Part shown: positions 9,225 through 17,356 of the stretch, in pieces
Layout of the letters: every line of letters starts with the position of its first letter
Numbering within the stretch: the first letter of the stretch is position 1
Assembly: GCA_029959285.1 (NCBI GenBank)
Contig: JASCOE010000003.1
Location: 62,001-126,000 of the forward strand
Direction: 5' to 3'
Origin: Flavobacteriaceae bacterium PS02337
Lineage (GTDB): Bacteria; Bacteroidota; Bacteroidia; Flavobacteriales; Flavobacteriaceae
DNA: 64,000 bases
Program-made: the position numbers and the translations under genes
The notes under the pieces: generated by a model
The model's database searches: none
Seen by the model: only the letters and a program-made list of their open reading frames with translations
Told to the model about the DNA's origin: nothing

Positions 9225-9989
9225 TTACAGCATCATTCCCCCAGAAGCTTCAATTCTTTGAGCATTTATCCAGCGTGCATCTTCTGTGCATAAAAAGGCA
9301 ACAACACCGCCAATATCGTCAGGTAAACCAACTCTTCCTAAAGCAGTTGCAGAAGCAATTTGCTGATTCATTTGCTCATTGTCGCGAACAACACCGCCAC
9401 CAAAATCAGTTTCAATTGCGCCTGGCGCCACAACATTGGCTCTGATTTTTCTTGCTCCAAGTTCTTTTGCCTGATATTTTGTTAAAGTTTCAATTGCGCC
9501 TTTCATTGATGCATAAGCCGCATAACCTAGGAAAGAGAATCTTGCCAAACCTGTAGAAATATTTACAATTCCACCGCCATCATTCATTACATTTAAAGCT
9601 TTTTGAGTCAAGAAAAATGGGCCTTTAAACTGAATATTAGTCAATTGATCAAATTCTGCTTCAGTTGTTCCTATGAAAGAATTATGAATTCCGATTCCAG
9701 CGTTATTTACTAAAAAGTCGAATTTATCTGTACTAAAAGTATTTTTTAAAACTGTTTTTACACTTTCGAAAAAAGAATCAAAAGTTCCAGATTCTGCAAC
9801 GTTCAATTGCAATGAAGCGGCTTTTTGACCTAAACTTTCAATTTCTGAAACCACAGCGTCAGCTTCTTCTTTTTTGCTGTTGTAAGTAATGATTACATCC
9901 AATCCTTTTTTTGCAATTGCAATTGCCATATTTTTTCCTAAACCTCTGCTACCGCCTGTAACAAGAGCTATTTTTGTATTTACTGCCAT
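9225..9989 (-). CDS. SDR family oxidoreductase (FabG-like)
   Basis: Classical NAD(P)-dependent short-chain dehydrogenase of 254 residues. It has the cofactor motif TGGSRGLG (11-18), NNAG at about 95-98, catalytic Ser145, Tyr159 and Lys163 (YASMK), and a C-terminal GGMML. The Arg in TGGSRGLG and TYNSKK after beta-2 hint at NADPH. The substrate is unknown; FabG-like annotation by similarity should not be read as a fatty acid role. It is close to a second SDR gene and an AraC regulator on the same strand, a common arrangement in Flavobacterium, but palindromic repeats separate the genes. Confidence 0.88.
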   Translation of the reverse strand: MAVNTKIALVTGGSRGLGKNMAIAIAKKGLDVIITYNSKKEEADAVVSEIESLGQKAASLQLNVAESGTFDSFFESVKTVLKNTFSTDKFDFLVNNAGIGIHNSFIGTTEAEFDQLTNIQFKGPFFLTQKALNVMNDGGGIVNISTGLARFSFLGYAAYASMKGAIETLTKYQAKELGARKIRANVVAPGAIETDFGGGVVRDNEQMNQQIASATALGRVGLPDDIGGVVAFLCTEDARWINAQRIEASGGMML

Positions 9990-10058
9990 TTTTATAATTG
10001 TTAATTGTGAGTTGTTAATTGTAAATTATTTGTTGTTTGTTGTTTGTTATTTGTTGTC

Positions 10059-10080
10059 AGTCTGAGCGGAGTCGAAGACT
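10059..10080. repeat. GAGCGAAGTCGAAG-family palindromic unit (copy 1)
   Basis: The unit reads AGTCT, then a core GAGCGGAGTCGA, then AGACT, so its ends pair. It is related to the units at 11170-11260 and 37918-37937, which have different but still complementary ends. Confidence 0.6.
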
Positions 10081-10094
10081 TTTACGATATGATT

Positions 10095-10286
10095 ATTTTT
10101 AAACACATAGAAACATAGATTTTATTTTGATTTGAAAAGATTGTAAAAAGAAACTAGTTTCTAACACATAGCAATGTGAGATTTAGATAAATTGAGTTTC
10201 TTTTTAGCTGTATTTCTATGTTTGTTTTAATAAATGAAATGCCTTTTATGCGTTTACAATAGCTATGTTTCTATGTGTTTAAAAAT
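10095..10286. mobile_element. MITE-like intergenic element with 24-bp terminal inverted repeats
   Basis: A 24-bp arm at 10095-10118 (ending CACATAGAAACATAG) is exactly complementary to 10263-10286 (starting CTATGTTTCTATGTG). The 192-bp element fills almost the whole gap between the two SDR genes and has no coding capacity. No transposase is nearby, so it would be non-autonomous if mobile. I could not establish a target-site duplication. Confidence 0.5.
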
Positions 10287-10291
10287 TAATT

Positions 10292-11017
10292 TCAGTTACC
10301 GTGTAATGCGTTAAATGACGCTTTTAATTCTGGAACGCTTGCGTTTAATCTTGTTTCGCTTGTACCGAACGTCAATTCTTGTCTTCCTTCTTTTAATTGT
10401 TTAAAAATTGATTCGATAAAGCTGCTTACGCTTGGATGTGCGTCGTGCAAACCAATTCCGCCTAAATCAGTATTTAATGCTGGCGGAATAATCTCAACCA
10501 CTTCAATATTTTTGGCTTTTAATAAATGACGAAGTGAAAGCGTAAACGAACGGAAAAATGCTTTCGTAGCCGAATAAACAGGAACTTTTGCAAAAGGTGA
10601 AAATGCTAATCCAGAAGTTACATTCATAACTGTTTTAAGCGATTTTAATTGAATAAATAATGAAGTTAAATGTAGTGGCGCTTCAATATTGGTGCTCAAT
10701 TCAGCTTTCATACTTTCGTAGAAATTGTCATCTGTTACTGAAATCCAATTTTGAATTCCAGCATTATTAACTAAAACGTTTAAATCAGGATGATTTTCTG
10801 CAATCCATTCGTAAAGTGCAATACGTTCTTTTTCGATTGATAAGTCGCACACTTTTGTAATAACAGAAGGAAATTTTGCTTTTACTTCGTTTAAAACGCT
10901 TTCTCTTCTGCCGCAGATAATTACGGTATTATTTTCCTGAATAAATCGTTCGGCAAGTCCAAGACCGATACCACTTGCACCGCCAGTTATTAAAATTTTG
11001 TTGTTTGATAAATTCAT
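10292..11017 (-). CDS. SDR family oxidoreductase (DltE/YdfG-like)
   Basis: Short-chain dehydrogenase of 241 residues with TGGASGIG (11-18), a GRR after beta-2 that suggests NADPH, NNAG (84-87), Ser135, Tyr148 and Lys152 (YSATK). The C-terminal part (EIIPPALNTDL) matches the DltE-like branch of the family. The substrate is unknown. It shares only the general fold with the SDR downstream, so the two are not a recent duplication. Together with the AraC gene 283 nt upstream it resembles the AraC-SDR pairs often seen in Bacteroidetes. Confidence 0.86.
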   Translation of the reverse strand: MNLSNNKILITGGASGIGLGLAERFIQENNTVIICGRRESVLNEVKAKFPSVITKVCDLSIEKERIALYEWIAENHPDLNVLVNNAGIQNWISVTDDNFYESMKAELSTNIEAPLHLTSLFIQLKSLKTVMNVTSGLAFSPFAKVPVYSATKAFFRSFTLSLRHLLKAKNIEVVEIIPPALNTDLGGIGLHDAHPSVSSFIESIFKQLKEGRQELTFGTSETRLNASVPELKASFNALHGN

Positions 11018-11169
11018 CTTTTCGATCTTTTAAATTGATAAGACAAAGGTAGGAGCAAAGTAGAAGTGGGAAATTGTAAATATCAAACCGATGTTTGCGA
11101 AATTCAAATCAGAGTTAAAAATATCAATTACAATATCAATAAAAACAGCATTGCCTTGATTCTCGTTTT

Positions 11170-11260
11170 ATGTCCTCCTGAGCGAAGTCGAAGGACACGC
11201 ACAGTAAAACGTATTGTATAGATTCAGCATGCGATCCTTCGACTTCGCTCAGGAGGACAT
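11170..11260. repeat. Inverted pair of GAGCGAAGTCGAAG-family units
   Basis: A 26-bp arm at 11170-11195 (core CCTGAGCGAAGTCGAAGGA) is exactly complementary to 11235-11260, with 39 nt between. Each arm is itself partly self-complementary (TGTCC with GGACA). It lies between an SDR gene and the AraC gene and looks like a REP/BIME-type composite. No coding capacity. Confidence 0.65.
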
Positions 11261-11300
11261 GCTTTGTGGTAACTATTTTTATGAAAATCTAAAATCAAAA

Positions 11301-12224
11301 TTAACTCCTAAAAGCCAAAGGCGTAAAAGTAGTTTGCTTTTTAAAGAAATTAGAAAAATGCGCCAATTCCTCAAAACCAAGAGAATAAGCGATTTCAGAA
11401 ATATTCCAATCGGTTTGTTTTAAAAGTATTTTGGCTTCGTTTGTTAATCTTGTACTGATTAATTCGGTTGTGGTTTTTCCGGTGTTTTCCTTTAAAACTT
11501 TATTTAAATGATTCACGTGAACCGATAATCTTTCAGCAAAATCTTTTGCGGTTCGCAACTCTAAACGTTGATTTGGCGATTCGATTGGAAATTGTCTTTC
11601 TAATAATTCAGCAAATAAAGAAGAAACTCTTGCTGCTGAATTGTGTTTAGAATATAATGCTGTTATCGGCTGTAATTTTTGTCCGAAGTGAATTAATTCA
11701 GCAACATAATTTCGAATCAAATCATACTTGTAAATATAATCGGAGTTGATTTCTCTTTGTATTTTGTTGAAAATCAATGCGACTTCTTCTACTTCTTGAT
11801 CGGATAATTGAAAAATCGGATAACCGTCTGAAGCAAAAATAGGAAGATCATCTAAATCAATTCCGCTTTTATTTTTAGATAAAAACTCACTGGTAAAAAC
11901 GCAAAATTGCCCAGATTGATTGGTGTCCTGCGGTAAATAATTGTACGGAATTTTTGGGGTTGCAAATAATAATCCCTGCTTTTCAATTTCAATTATTTTA
12001 TCGGCGTATTCCGCTTTATTGTGTCCTCTAATTAAACTTATTTTATAATAAGCTCTTCTGTCATAAGGCATTCCTGGTTTTCCTTTCATGCGTTCCAAAA
12101 GTTCTTTAATATCGAAAACATTAAAATGATCAATTTCTTTCTGAATGTCATTTGGAAGTAAAGAATTCGGTTCAATTGTTGAGCCTTCGGTTATGTCTTT
12201 GTAAAATGAATCTAGAGATTTCAT
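11301..12224 (-). CDS. AraC family transcriptional regulator
   Basis: Regulator of 307 residues. The N-terminal two thirds is an effector domain of the AraC_N type with no clear ligand clue. The C-terminal part, from about residue 210, carries two helix-turn-helix units: FAERLSVHVNHLNKVLKE and WNISEIAYSLGFEELAHFSNFFKK, with the family ending FTPLAFR. Positioned upstream of two SDR genes on the same strand, which it may control (inference). The ATG at 12224 gives a sensible start with no competing overlap. Confidence 0.88.
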   Translation of the reverse strand: MKSLDSFYKDITEGSTIEPNSLLPNDIQKEIDHFNVFDIKELLERMKGKPGMPYDRRAYYKISLIRGHNKAEYADKIIEIEKQGLLFATPKIPYNYLPQDTNQSGQFCVFTSEFLSKNKSGIDLDDLPIFASDGYPIFQLSDQEVEEVALIFNKIQREINSDYIYKYDLIRNYVAELIHFGQKLQPITALYSKHNSAARVSSLFAELLERQFPIESPNQRLELRTAKDFAERLSVHVNHLNKVLKENTGKTTTELISTRLTNEAKILLKQTDWNISEIAYSLGFEELAHFSNFFKKQTTFTPLAFRS

Positions 12225-12287
12225 ATGTTTCGAATTGTAAAATTCAAATATACGGAATTTTATAATATATAGAATTAGGCTCTTTTT

Positions 12288-12390
12288 TTGTCATCCTGAG
12301 GAACGAAGGATCACACTCGAGATTCGACAAAGATTGACTGCTTTACTTCATGGAGTTTCTTGTGTGATCCTTCGTTCCTCAGGATGACAA
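12288..12390. repeat. 29-bp inverted repeat (GTCATCCTGAGGAACGAAGG family)
   Basis: Positions 12288-12316 and 12362-12390 are perfect 29-bp inverted copies with a 45-nt spacer. The core is CATCCTGAGGAACGAAGGAT. It sits between the AraC gene and the 2H phosphoesterase gene. It resembles the GAGCGAAG palindromes in layout but not in core sequence. No coding capacity; long enough to form a stable hairpin in RNA. Confidence 0.6.
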
Positions 12391-12405
12391 GATTGTGTGA
12401 AAATA

Positions 12406-12963
12406 TTAAAACAAACTTCCTTGAACAAATTCAGGTTCTGGATTACTTCCAAAAGGAAAAGAATCAATTACAAAAAACTGTTTATGAGGTTCTAATTCTC
12501 TTATAACAATTTCATTACATTCAAATTGAAAATTGATTGTTGTAAAAAGGTCAGAAGCTATTTTAAGATTTTCGGGAGTTAATCTTCGTCCGATTGACAT
12601 ATGCGGATTATCGCTTTTTTTAAGTTTAAGCGACTTTAACGTTTCATGAATCTTTTTCATAATGGGAACAAGATTATTTTTAGAATCTTCGTTTACACCA
12701 ATAAAAAACGCACCAGCATTTGGAAAAGAATCAAAGTGATTTAAATACACTTGAAAAGGCGTAAAAGTATCAGCAATTTTAGAAAGCTTTTGTTTGATGG
12801 AGTCAAGTTCAGATTCTTCAATCGTAAATTCACAAATCGTAATATGCGCTTCAGAATTACAGCTATTATACCAATCTATTTTGCTTCTTAAAAGTTCTTT
12901 TAGTTTTTTAACTGGCTCAATAACTGTTTTAGAGTAAAATACAACTGAATATGTTTTTTCCAT
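12406..12963 (-). CDS. 2H phosphoesterase (2'-5' RNA ligase family) protein
   Basis: Predicted cytoplasmic protein of 185 residues with the two signature histidine motifs of the LigT/2H phosphoesterase fold: H40-I-T and H121-M-S, each on a predicted strand about 80 residues apart. Members act on cyclic or 2'-5' phosphodiester bonds in RNA or nucleotides; the substrate here is unknown. The frame is open to 12984 only through a TTG codon, so I take the ATG at 12963 (MEKTYSVVFYSK). It follows the small receiver-like gene by 23 nt, so they are likely cotranscribed. Confidence 0.78.
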   Translation of the reverse strand: MEKTYSVVFYSKTVIEPVKKLKELLRSKIDWYNSCNSEAHITICEFTIEESELDSIKQKLSKIADTFTPFQVYLNHFDSFPNAGAFFIGVNEDSKNNLVPIMKKIHETLKSLKLKKSDNPHMSIGRRLTPENLKIASDLFTTINFQFECNEIVIRELEPHKQFFVIDSFPFGSNPEPEFVQGSLF

Positions 12964-12986
12964 TTTTAGGGCTTTAAAAGACAAAT

Positions 12987-13301
12987 TTAAAGCTTTCCTT
13001 TCAAATGTAAACGGTGTAGAATTTCAGATTTCAATAAACCGCTCCCGCCGCCAAAATGTTCAATTACTTCAACATTTGGCTGATTTTTTATGCAGAATGA
13101 AGTAAACTCTTTTTCGACATGATCTTCAATAGCAGAACTCAAAAGAACAATGTCAATTTTATTATTTAGGAAATATTCTTGTGCTTCTTTTTCATTGTTA
13201 AAAGAAACGCCATTCCAATTTTCATCTGCGTTTACAAGACGCAGTAAAATAGCTAAAATAGCTTCGTTTTTTCCGAGTAATAAGAATTCAAGCGTTTTCA
13301 T
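12987..13301 (-). CDS. Small receiver-like hypothetical protein
   Basis: Protein of 104 residues, not firmly recognised. The layout looks like a degenerate response-regulator receiver: a first strand (EFLLLG), a helix, then NKIDIVLLSSAIEDHVEKEF where the phospho-acceptor Asp would sit but the strand reads LLSS, then a third strand and a Gly-rich turn HFGGGSGLL. No acidic pair is present near the N-terminus, so it is probably not phosphorylated. Likely transcribed with the 2H phosphoesterase gene downstream. Family assignment is an inference from pattern only. Confidence 0.5.
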   Translation of the reverse strand: MKTLEFLLLGKNEAILAILLRLVNADENWNGVSFNNEKEAQEYFLNNKIDIVLLSSAIEDHVEKEFTSFCIKNQPNVEVIEHFGGGSGLLKSEILHRLHLKGKL

Positions 13302-13697
13302 AACAGTCTATTTATTTTGAAAGATACAATATTTGTAACTTATAATTTGATTTACAAAAATAGAAATGTTGTGAGTAAATAAAACTTAATCTAGGACAAG
13401 AAAATGTTCGTTTTCTTGAGTTTTTAACTTGTTTTTAAAATTTTTGTAATTATTGTTTTGAGAATATTTTGTTAAAGTTGAAAAATCAAATGTTTGAAAA
13501 ACAATTAATTAACTTTTTTAATGCACTTTTTTAATCAAACTATGAGGAAAACCGTAAGGCAATGTGTTTTTAGCCTTATAATTTTGTGATGTAGAAATTT
13601 AAAAACGGTGACATTCTTTGCCTTTTTTTGAATGTCATTTTAAATTTATACTGTTTTTGGAGAAACATTTTTTTAGAATTAGATTTTGACATATTCA
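13302..13697. other. Long intergenic region with hairpins and a 15-codon ORF
   Basis: AT-rich region without a normal gene. It contains a 15-codon ORF at 13542-13589 (MRKTVRQCVFSLIIL), which looks like the start of a signal peptide cut short, a TAAGGC/GCCTTA hairpin (13555-13578) and a stronger hairpin TGACATTC (13609-13616) / GAATGTCA (13630-13637). Whether the ORF is a leader peptide, a remnant or chance is open. Confidence 0.35.
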
Positions 13698-13725
13698 TTT
13701 GATCGTGGGTAATTGTATAAGTTTG
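13698..13725 (+). promoter_or_regulatory. Candidate promoter for a short RNA
   Basis: TTTG at 13698-13701 and a perfect -7 box TAAGTTTG at 13718-13725, with a 16-nt spacer (slightly short). The only thing downstream on this strand before the convergent AraC gene is a terminator-like hairpin. Confidence 0.4.
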
Positions 13726-13731
13726 CACTAA

Positions 13732-13800
13732 TACATTAATGTCGAATTTTTAAGGGTTTTAAGATTTAGTCGACGGACGAAATTTTAAAGCCCTTTTTTT
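13732..13800 (+). ncRNA. Possible small RNA ending in an intrinsic terminator
   Basis: Starting about 7 nt after the -7 box, a transcript of roughly 70 nt would end in a long hairpin: left arm 13752-13767 (AAGGGTTTTAAGATTT), right arm 13780-13795 (AAATTTTAAAGCCCTT), nearly complementary, then a run of eight or more T on the + strand. No + strand gene precedes it that needs a terminator. It might also serve the convergent AraC gene, but the T-run is on the wrong side for that. No known RNA family was recognised. Confidence 0.35.
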
Positions 13801-14831
13801 TAGAATAAAAGTGAAAGTCCAATTAACCAAAACTGCAAAAAGTCGGTATTGATTTTAAATTTTTGAGGTGAAAATCCGTAATAACTTTTGAAAGCAGCCG
13901 AAAAATGAGAAACATCTTTATAACCGCATTTGTAAGCAGCTTCGCTTACGGTTGCCGATTTACTTTGAAATAATTCCTTAGCGTGTTCCATTCTAAGTTT
14001 GATGATATAGCTTTTGACAGTTGTACCAAAACAAGCTTTAAAACCTTTTTTTAGTTTGAATTCGTTTAACGAAATTAGTCTTGAAAGTTCTGGTAGAGTA
14101 GGTGTGTTTCGATAATCGTTGTCTAGTATTTTTTTCGCTTCTAATAATTTACTGTAATCTTCTTTGTCAATTTTTTCTTTTGATAAAGGCTTGACATTTA
14201 TTGTTTCAAGCTGATAAATAAGAAGTTCTTTAATTTTACTTTCAATATAAATCCGTTTTAAAGCACCTTTGCGTGTACAGGTTTTTATTTCGTGTGTAAC
14301 CCATTGTATTGCAGGTGTAAATGGCAGATATTTTGAGGTTAAATAACTGGATTGTTTATTTAAAATATTTTTTGAAAACTTCTCATGAAGCTGCCAATCT
14401 TCATTTATAATATTATAATAAAACTCCTTTGAAAGAATTATAGATAAATAATTAACTTGTGTAAAAGCGGGAATGTTTAATGTTGCTTTAAAATTATCTG
14501 TATAAAATATATTATGCGTATTTTCTTTAGAATATTTATCGCCTTCCAATTGCTCAATTTGAGTTTCTACATTGCTACTGTAGATAAAATTCATGACAAC
14601 AGATTCTTCTTCAATTTCAAAAATAACGGTTTTTGGAGTTTCATAATACATTTCAGTATCTAATAAAACGAGGCCTTCAGTTATTAAATGCCGGCTTAAA
14701 ATTTTTTCTGAATCGCCGTTTTCAATTTTTATAATTTCCTCAGTTAAAATACTTTTTGGGTAATATTTATCTCCAATTTTAATTTTAATTATTGGCGTTT
14801 CTGGCGTTAAAAGTGTGGCTTCGATTTTCAA
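13800..14831 (-). CDS. AraC family transcriptional regulator, divergent to TonB receptor
   Basis: Regulator of 343 residues. The N-terminal 220 residues are not recognised. The C-terminal AraC domain is clear: LPELSRLISLNEFKLKKGFK, then SATVSEAAYKCGYKDVSHFS and FGFSPQ-like YYGFSPQKF, followed by a hydrophobic tail (LQFWLIGLSLLF). This arrangement resembles PchR-like regulators of iron-siderophore uptake. Its start is 107 nt from the start of the divergent TonB receptor gene, so it probably controls that gene (inference). Confidence 0.85.
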   Translation of the reverse strand: MKIEATLLTPETPIIKIKIGDKYYPKSILTEEIIKIENGDSEKILSRHLITEGLVLLDTEMYYETPKTVIFEIEEESVVMNFIYSSNVETQIEQLEGDKYSKENTHNIFYTDNFKATLNIPAFTQVNYLSIILSKEFYYNIINEDWQLHEKFSKNILNKQSSYLTSKYLPFTPAIQWVTHEIKTCTRKGALKRIYIESKIKELLIYQLETINVKPLSKEKIDKEDYSKLLEAKKILDNDYRNTPTLPELSRLISLNEFKLKKGFKACFGTTVKSYIIKLRMEHAKELFQSKSATVSEAAYKCGYKDVSHFSAAFKSYYGFSPQKFKINTDFLQFWLIGLSLLF

Positions 14832-14895
14832 AATTTAATCCGTTTTTACAAAATAATAATCCGTTTTTCCCTATCTTTTTTCAAGACGTTGATGG

Positions 14896-14903
14896 TACTT
14901 TTG
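14896..14903 (+). promoter_or_regulatory. -7 promoter box of TonB receptor gene
   Basis: TACTTTTG matches TAnnTTTG exactly. It is 35 nt before the ATG at 14939. A clear TTTG -33 element is not visible, which would fit dependence on an activator such as the divergent AraC protein. Confidence 0.45.
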
Positions 14904-14938
14904 CAGCAAAGTTATTTATAATTAGTCTAATTAAAGAT

Positions 14939-17332
14939 ATGTCAACTCAAAAATTTTTATTTTCAAGTTTATTTTTTCTACTTGCGTTCTTTTCATTTTC
15001 CCAACAAAATCAAGGTGTTACAGTGTTTGGACAAGTTGTTGAAAATTCTGGTCAAACCATTCCATATGCAACGATAATTATCGAAAAAACAGGTTTAAGT
15101 GTTATTTCAGATGAAAATGGGAACTATACTTTTAAAAATGTGCCTGCTGGAAAACACACTTTAAAAATTTCTGCAATCGGATTTGCAGTTCATAAAAAAC
15201 AAATCGAAGTTTCTGGAAGTAATTTAAATATTCCCATTAAAATGGAAAGCGAATTACAAGAGTTAGAAAGTGTAACCGTACTTGGAAGAACTCAAACTGA
15301 TAAAGTAAATAAACAAGCTTACAGCGTAACAGCAATCGATGCTAAAAAATTACACAATTCGACTTTAGATTTATCACACGCTTTAGATCGTGTTTCGGGA
15401 GTTCGTAATCGTGAATCGGGCGGAGTAGGTTCGAGATCAGAACTTTCTATAAATGGTTTTTCAGGAAATCAGATTAAAGTTTTTATTGATGGCGTTCCAA
15501 TGGATAATTTCGGTTCTTCATTTCAAATCAATAATATTCCAATCAATCTTGCCGATCGTGTAGAAGTTTACAAAGGTGTTGTGCCAATTTGGTTAGGAGG
15601 AGATGCTTTAGGAGGTGCTATCAATATTGTAACGAGCAGTAAACCAAGAACGTATGTTGATGCTTCTTATTCTTTTGGATCTTTCAATACACATCGTTCA
15701 AGTATTAATGCAGGATATACCGCAAAAAGTGGTTTTACTACAGAAATTAATGCTTTTCAAAATTATTCAGATAATAATTATTGGGTAAATGTAGACGTTG
15801 CAGATTTGAATACGGGTGCCTATTTTCCGAATCAGAGAGTAAGACGTTTTCACGATAAATACCGAAATGAAACTGTAATTTTTAATATTGGAATTACTGG
15901 AAAAAAATACGCCGATAAATTAATGATTGGTTTTACAGGCGGAGAAAACAAAGCTGATATTCAAACCGGAGCCAGAATGGTTAGTGTGTTTGGACAGATT
16001 TACAGAAGAGGAAGTATTGTGATGCCAACGATTAAATATCAGGTTAAAGATCTGTTTACTAAAGGACTTAATGTAAATGTTACGGGGAATTACAATTTCG
16101 GATTTGAACAAAATATCGATACTGTTTTTAGAAGATACAACTGGTTTGGAGATTATAAAGAATATGCAGGAACTGGTGGAGAGAGAAGCCGTACGTTACG
16201 TAAATTCTACAACAATAATGGTGTTGCTACTGCAAACGCTACTTACACATTAAATGACAGACATTCATTTATGGTAAATAATACTTTTAACACGTTCGAT
16301 CGTAAAGAAAGTGACGAATTAGTTCCAGAATCTGCTGTGTACAAACAGCCCAAGAAAACGCAAAAAAATGTTTTAGGATTGGGTTATAAATTAGATTTTA
16401 ATGATAAATGGAGTACTTCTGTATTCTTAAAAGATTACTCTTTAAAAACTACTTATACCAGAAGTTACAATCCGTCTGGAAATGCTGGAGATGTGGCTTA
16501 CCAAAAATATGTAGATAATACTTCTTCAACTGGATATGGTGCGGCAAGTAGTTATTATATCATGAGAAATCTTCAGGTAAAAGCTTCTTATGAAAAGACT
16601 TATAGACTTCCAACTCCAGAAGAAATCTTCGGAAATGTAAATGATAATTTAGAAGGAAATCTTGCTTTAAAACCAGAATCTAGTAACAATTTTAAGCTTG
16701 GTGCAAGTTATCAGACGAGTTTCCGCGAAAAAAATGCTTTATCATTTGATGTGAATCTTTTACACAGAAATGCTGTCGATTTTATTCGTCCGACTTTAAA
16801 TAATAATCAAACCATGACAACAAATGTCAACCAAGGAAAAGTGACAAATTATGGTATTGATGGAGAAATTAGATATTCATACAGCAATCGTTTTACAGCA
16901 GGAATCAATACAACCTATCAGAATATTCGAAATATGACCGAATATGAGCCAAACCAAAATTATGTATCTCCATTTTATAAAGACAGAATTCCAAATATGC
17001 CATTCCTTTTTGGAAATGCAGATGCGAGTATGTTCTTTAATAATGTTTGGAAAAAAGGAAACAATTTGTCGGTTGGGTACAATTTGCTTTATGTTCATAC
17101 CTACTATTTGTCATGGCCAAGTATGGGAAGTAAAGACAGTAAATTGGAAATTCCGCAACAATTTAGTCACGATTTGAATGCAGTTTATACAATGGCAAAT
17201 GGAAAATACAACATTGCCTTAGAGTGCAAAAACTTATTAGATAACAAGCTTTACGACAATTTCTCATTGCAAAAACCGAGTAGAGCTTTTTACATCAAAT
17301 TGAGATATTATTTCAGTAAATCAAACAATTAA
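14939..17332 (+). CDS. TonB-dependent outer-membrane receptor
   Basis: Outer-membrane beta-barrel transporter of 797 residues. It has a signal peptide (ending FSFSQ), an N-terminal carboxypeptidase-regulatory-like domain (GVTVFGQVVENSGQTIPYAT), a plug domain (LDRVSGVRNRESGGVGSRSE, IDGVPMDNFG, LGGAINIVT) and a barrel ending in an aromatic residue motif (FYIKLRYYF). The frame is open from 14792, inside the divergent gene; I chose the ATG at 14939 because it begins the signal peptide and lies after the -7 box. It is not a SusC-type protein: no SusD follows. Downstream DUF4374 and PepSY genes suggest uptake of an iron complex. Confidence 0.9.
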   Translation: MSTQKFLFSSLFFLLAFFSFSQQNQGVTVFGQVVENSGQTIPYATIIIEKTGLSVISDENGNYTFKNVPAGKHTLKISAIGFAVHKKQIEVSGSNLNIPIKMESELQELESVTVLGRTQTDKVNKQAYSVTAIDAKKLHNSTLDLSHALDRVSGVRNRESGGVGSRSELSINGFSGNQIKVFIDGVPMDNFGSSFQINNIPINLADRVEVYKGVVPIWLGGDALGGAINIVTSSKPRTYVDASYSFGSFNTHRSSINAGYTAKSGFTTEINAFQNYSDNNYWVNVDVADLNTGAYFPNQRVRRFHDKYRNETVIFNIGITGKKYADKLMIGFTGGENKADIQTGARMVSVFGQIYRRGSIVMPTIKYQVKDLFTKGLNVNVTGNYNFGFEQNIDTVFRRYNWFGDYKEYAGTGGERSRTLRKFYNNNGVATANATYTLNDRHSFMVNNTFNTFDRKESDELVPESAVYKQPKKTQKNVLGLGYKLDFNDKWSTSVFLKDYSLKTTYTRSYNPSGNAGDVAYQKYVDNTSSTGYGAASSYYIMRNLQVKASYEKTYRLPTPEEIFGNVNDNLEGNLALKPESSNNFKLGASYQTSFREKNALSFDVNLLHRNAVDFIRPTLNNNQTMTTNVNQGKVTNYGIDGEIRYSYSNRFTAGINTTYQNIRNMTEYEPNQNYVSPFYKDRIPNMPFLFGNADASMFFNNVWKKGNNLSVGYNLLYVHTYYLSWPSMGSKDSKLEIPQQFSHDLNAVYTMANGKYNIALECKNLLDNKLYDNFSLQKPSRAFYIKLRYYFSKSNN

Positions 17333-17356
17333 TTTTAATACAAATACTATAATACA

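Noticed and set aside
14792-14938. Longer start of the TonB receptor
   Set aside because: The extra 49 residues overlap the divergent AraC gene and precede the signal peptide; the ATG at 14939 follows the -7 box.
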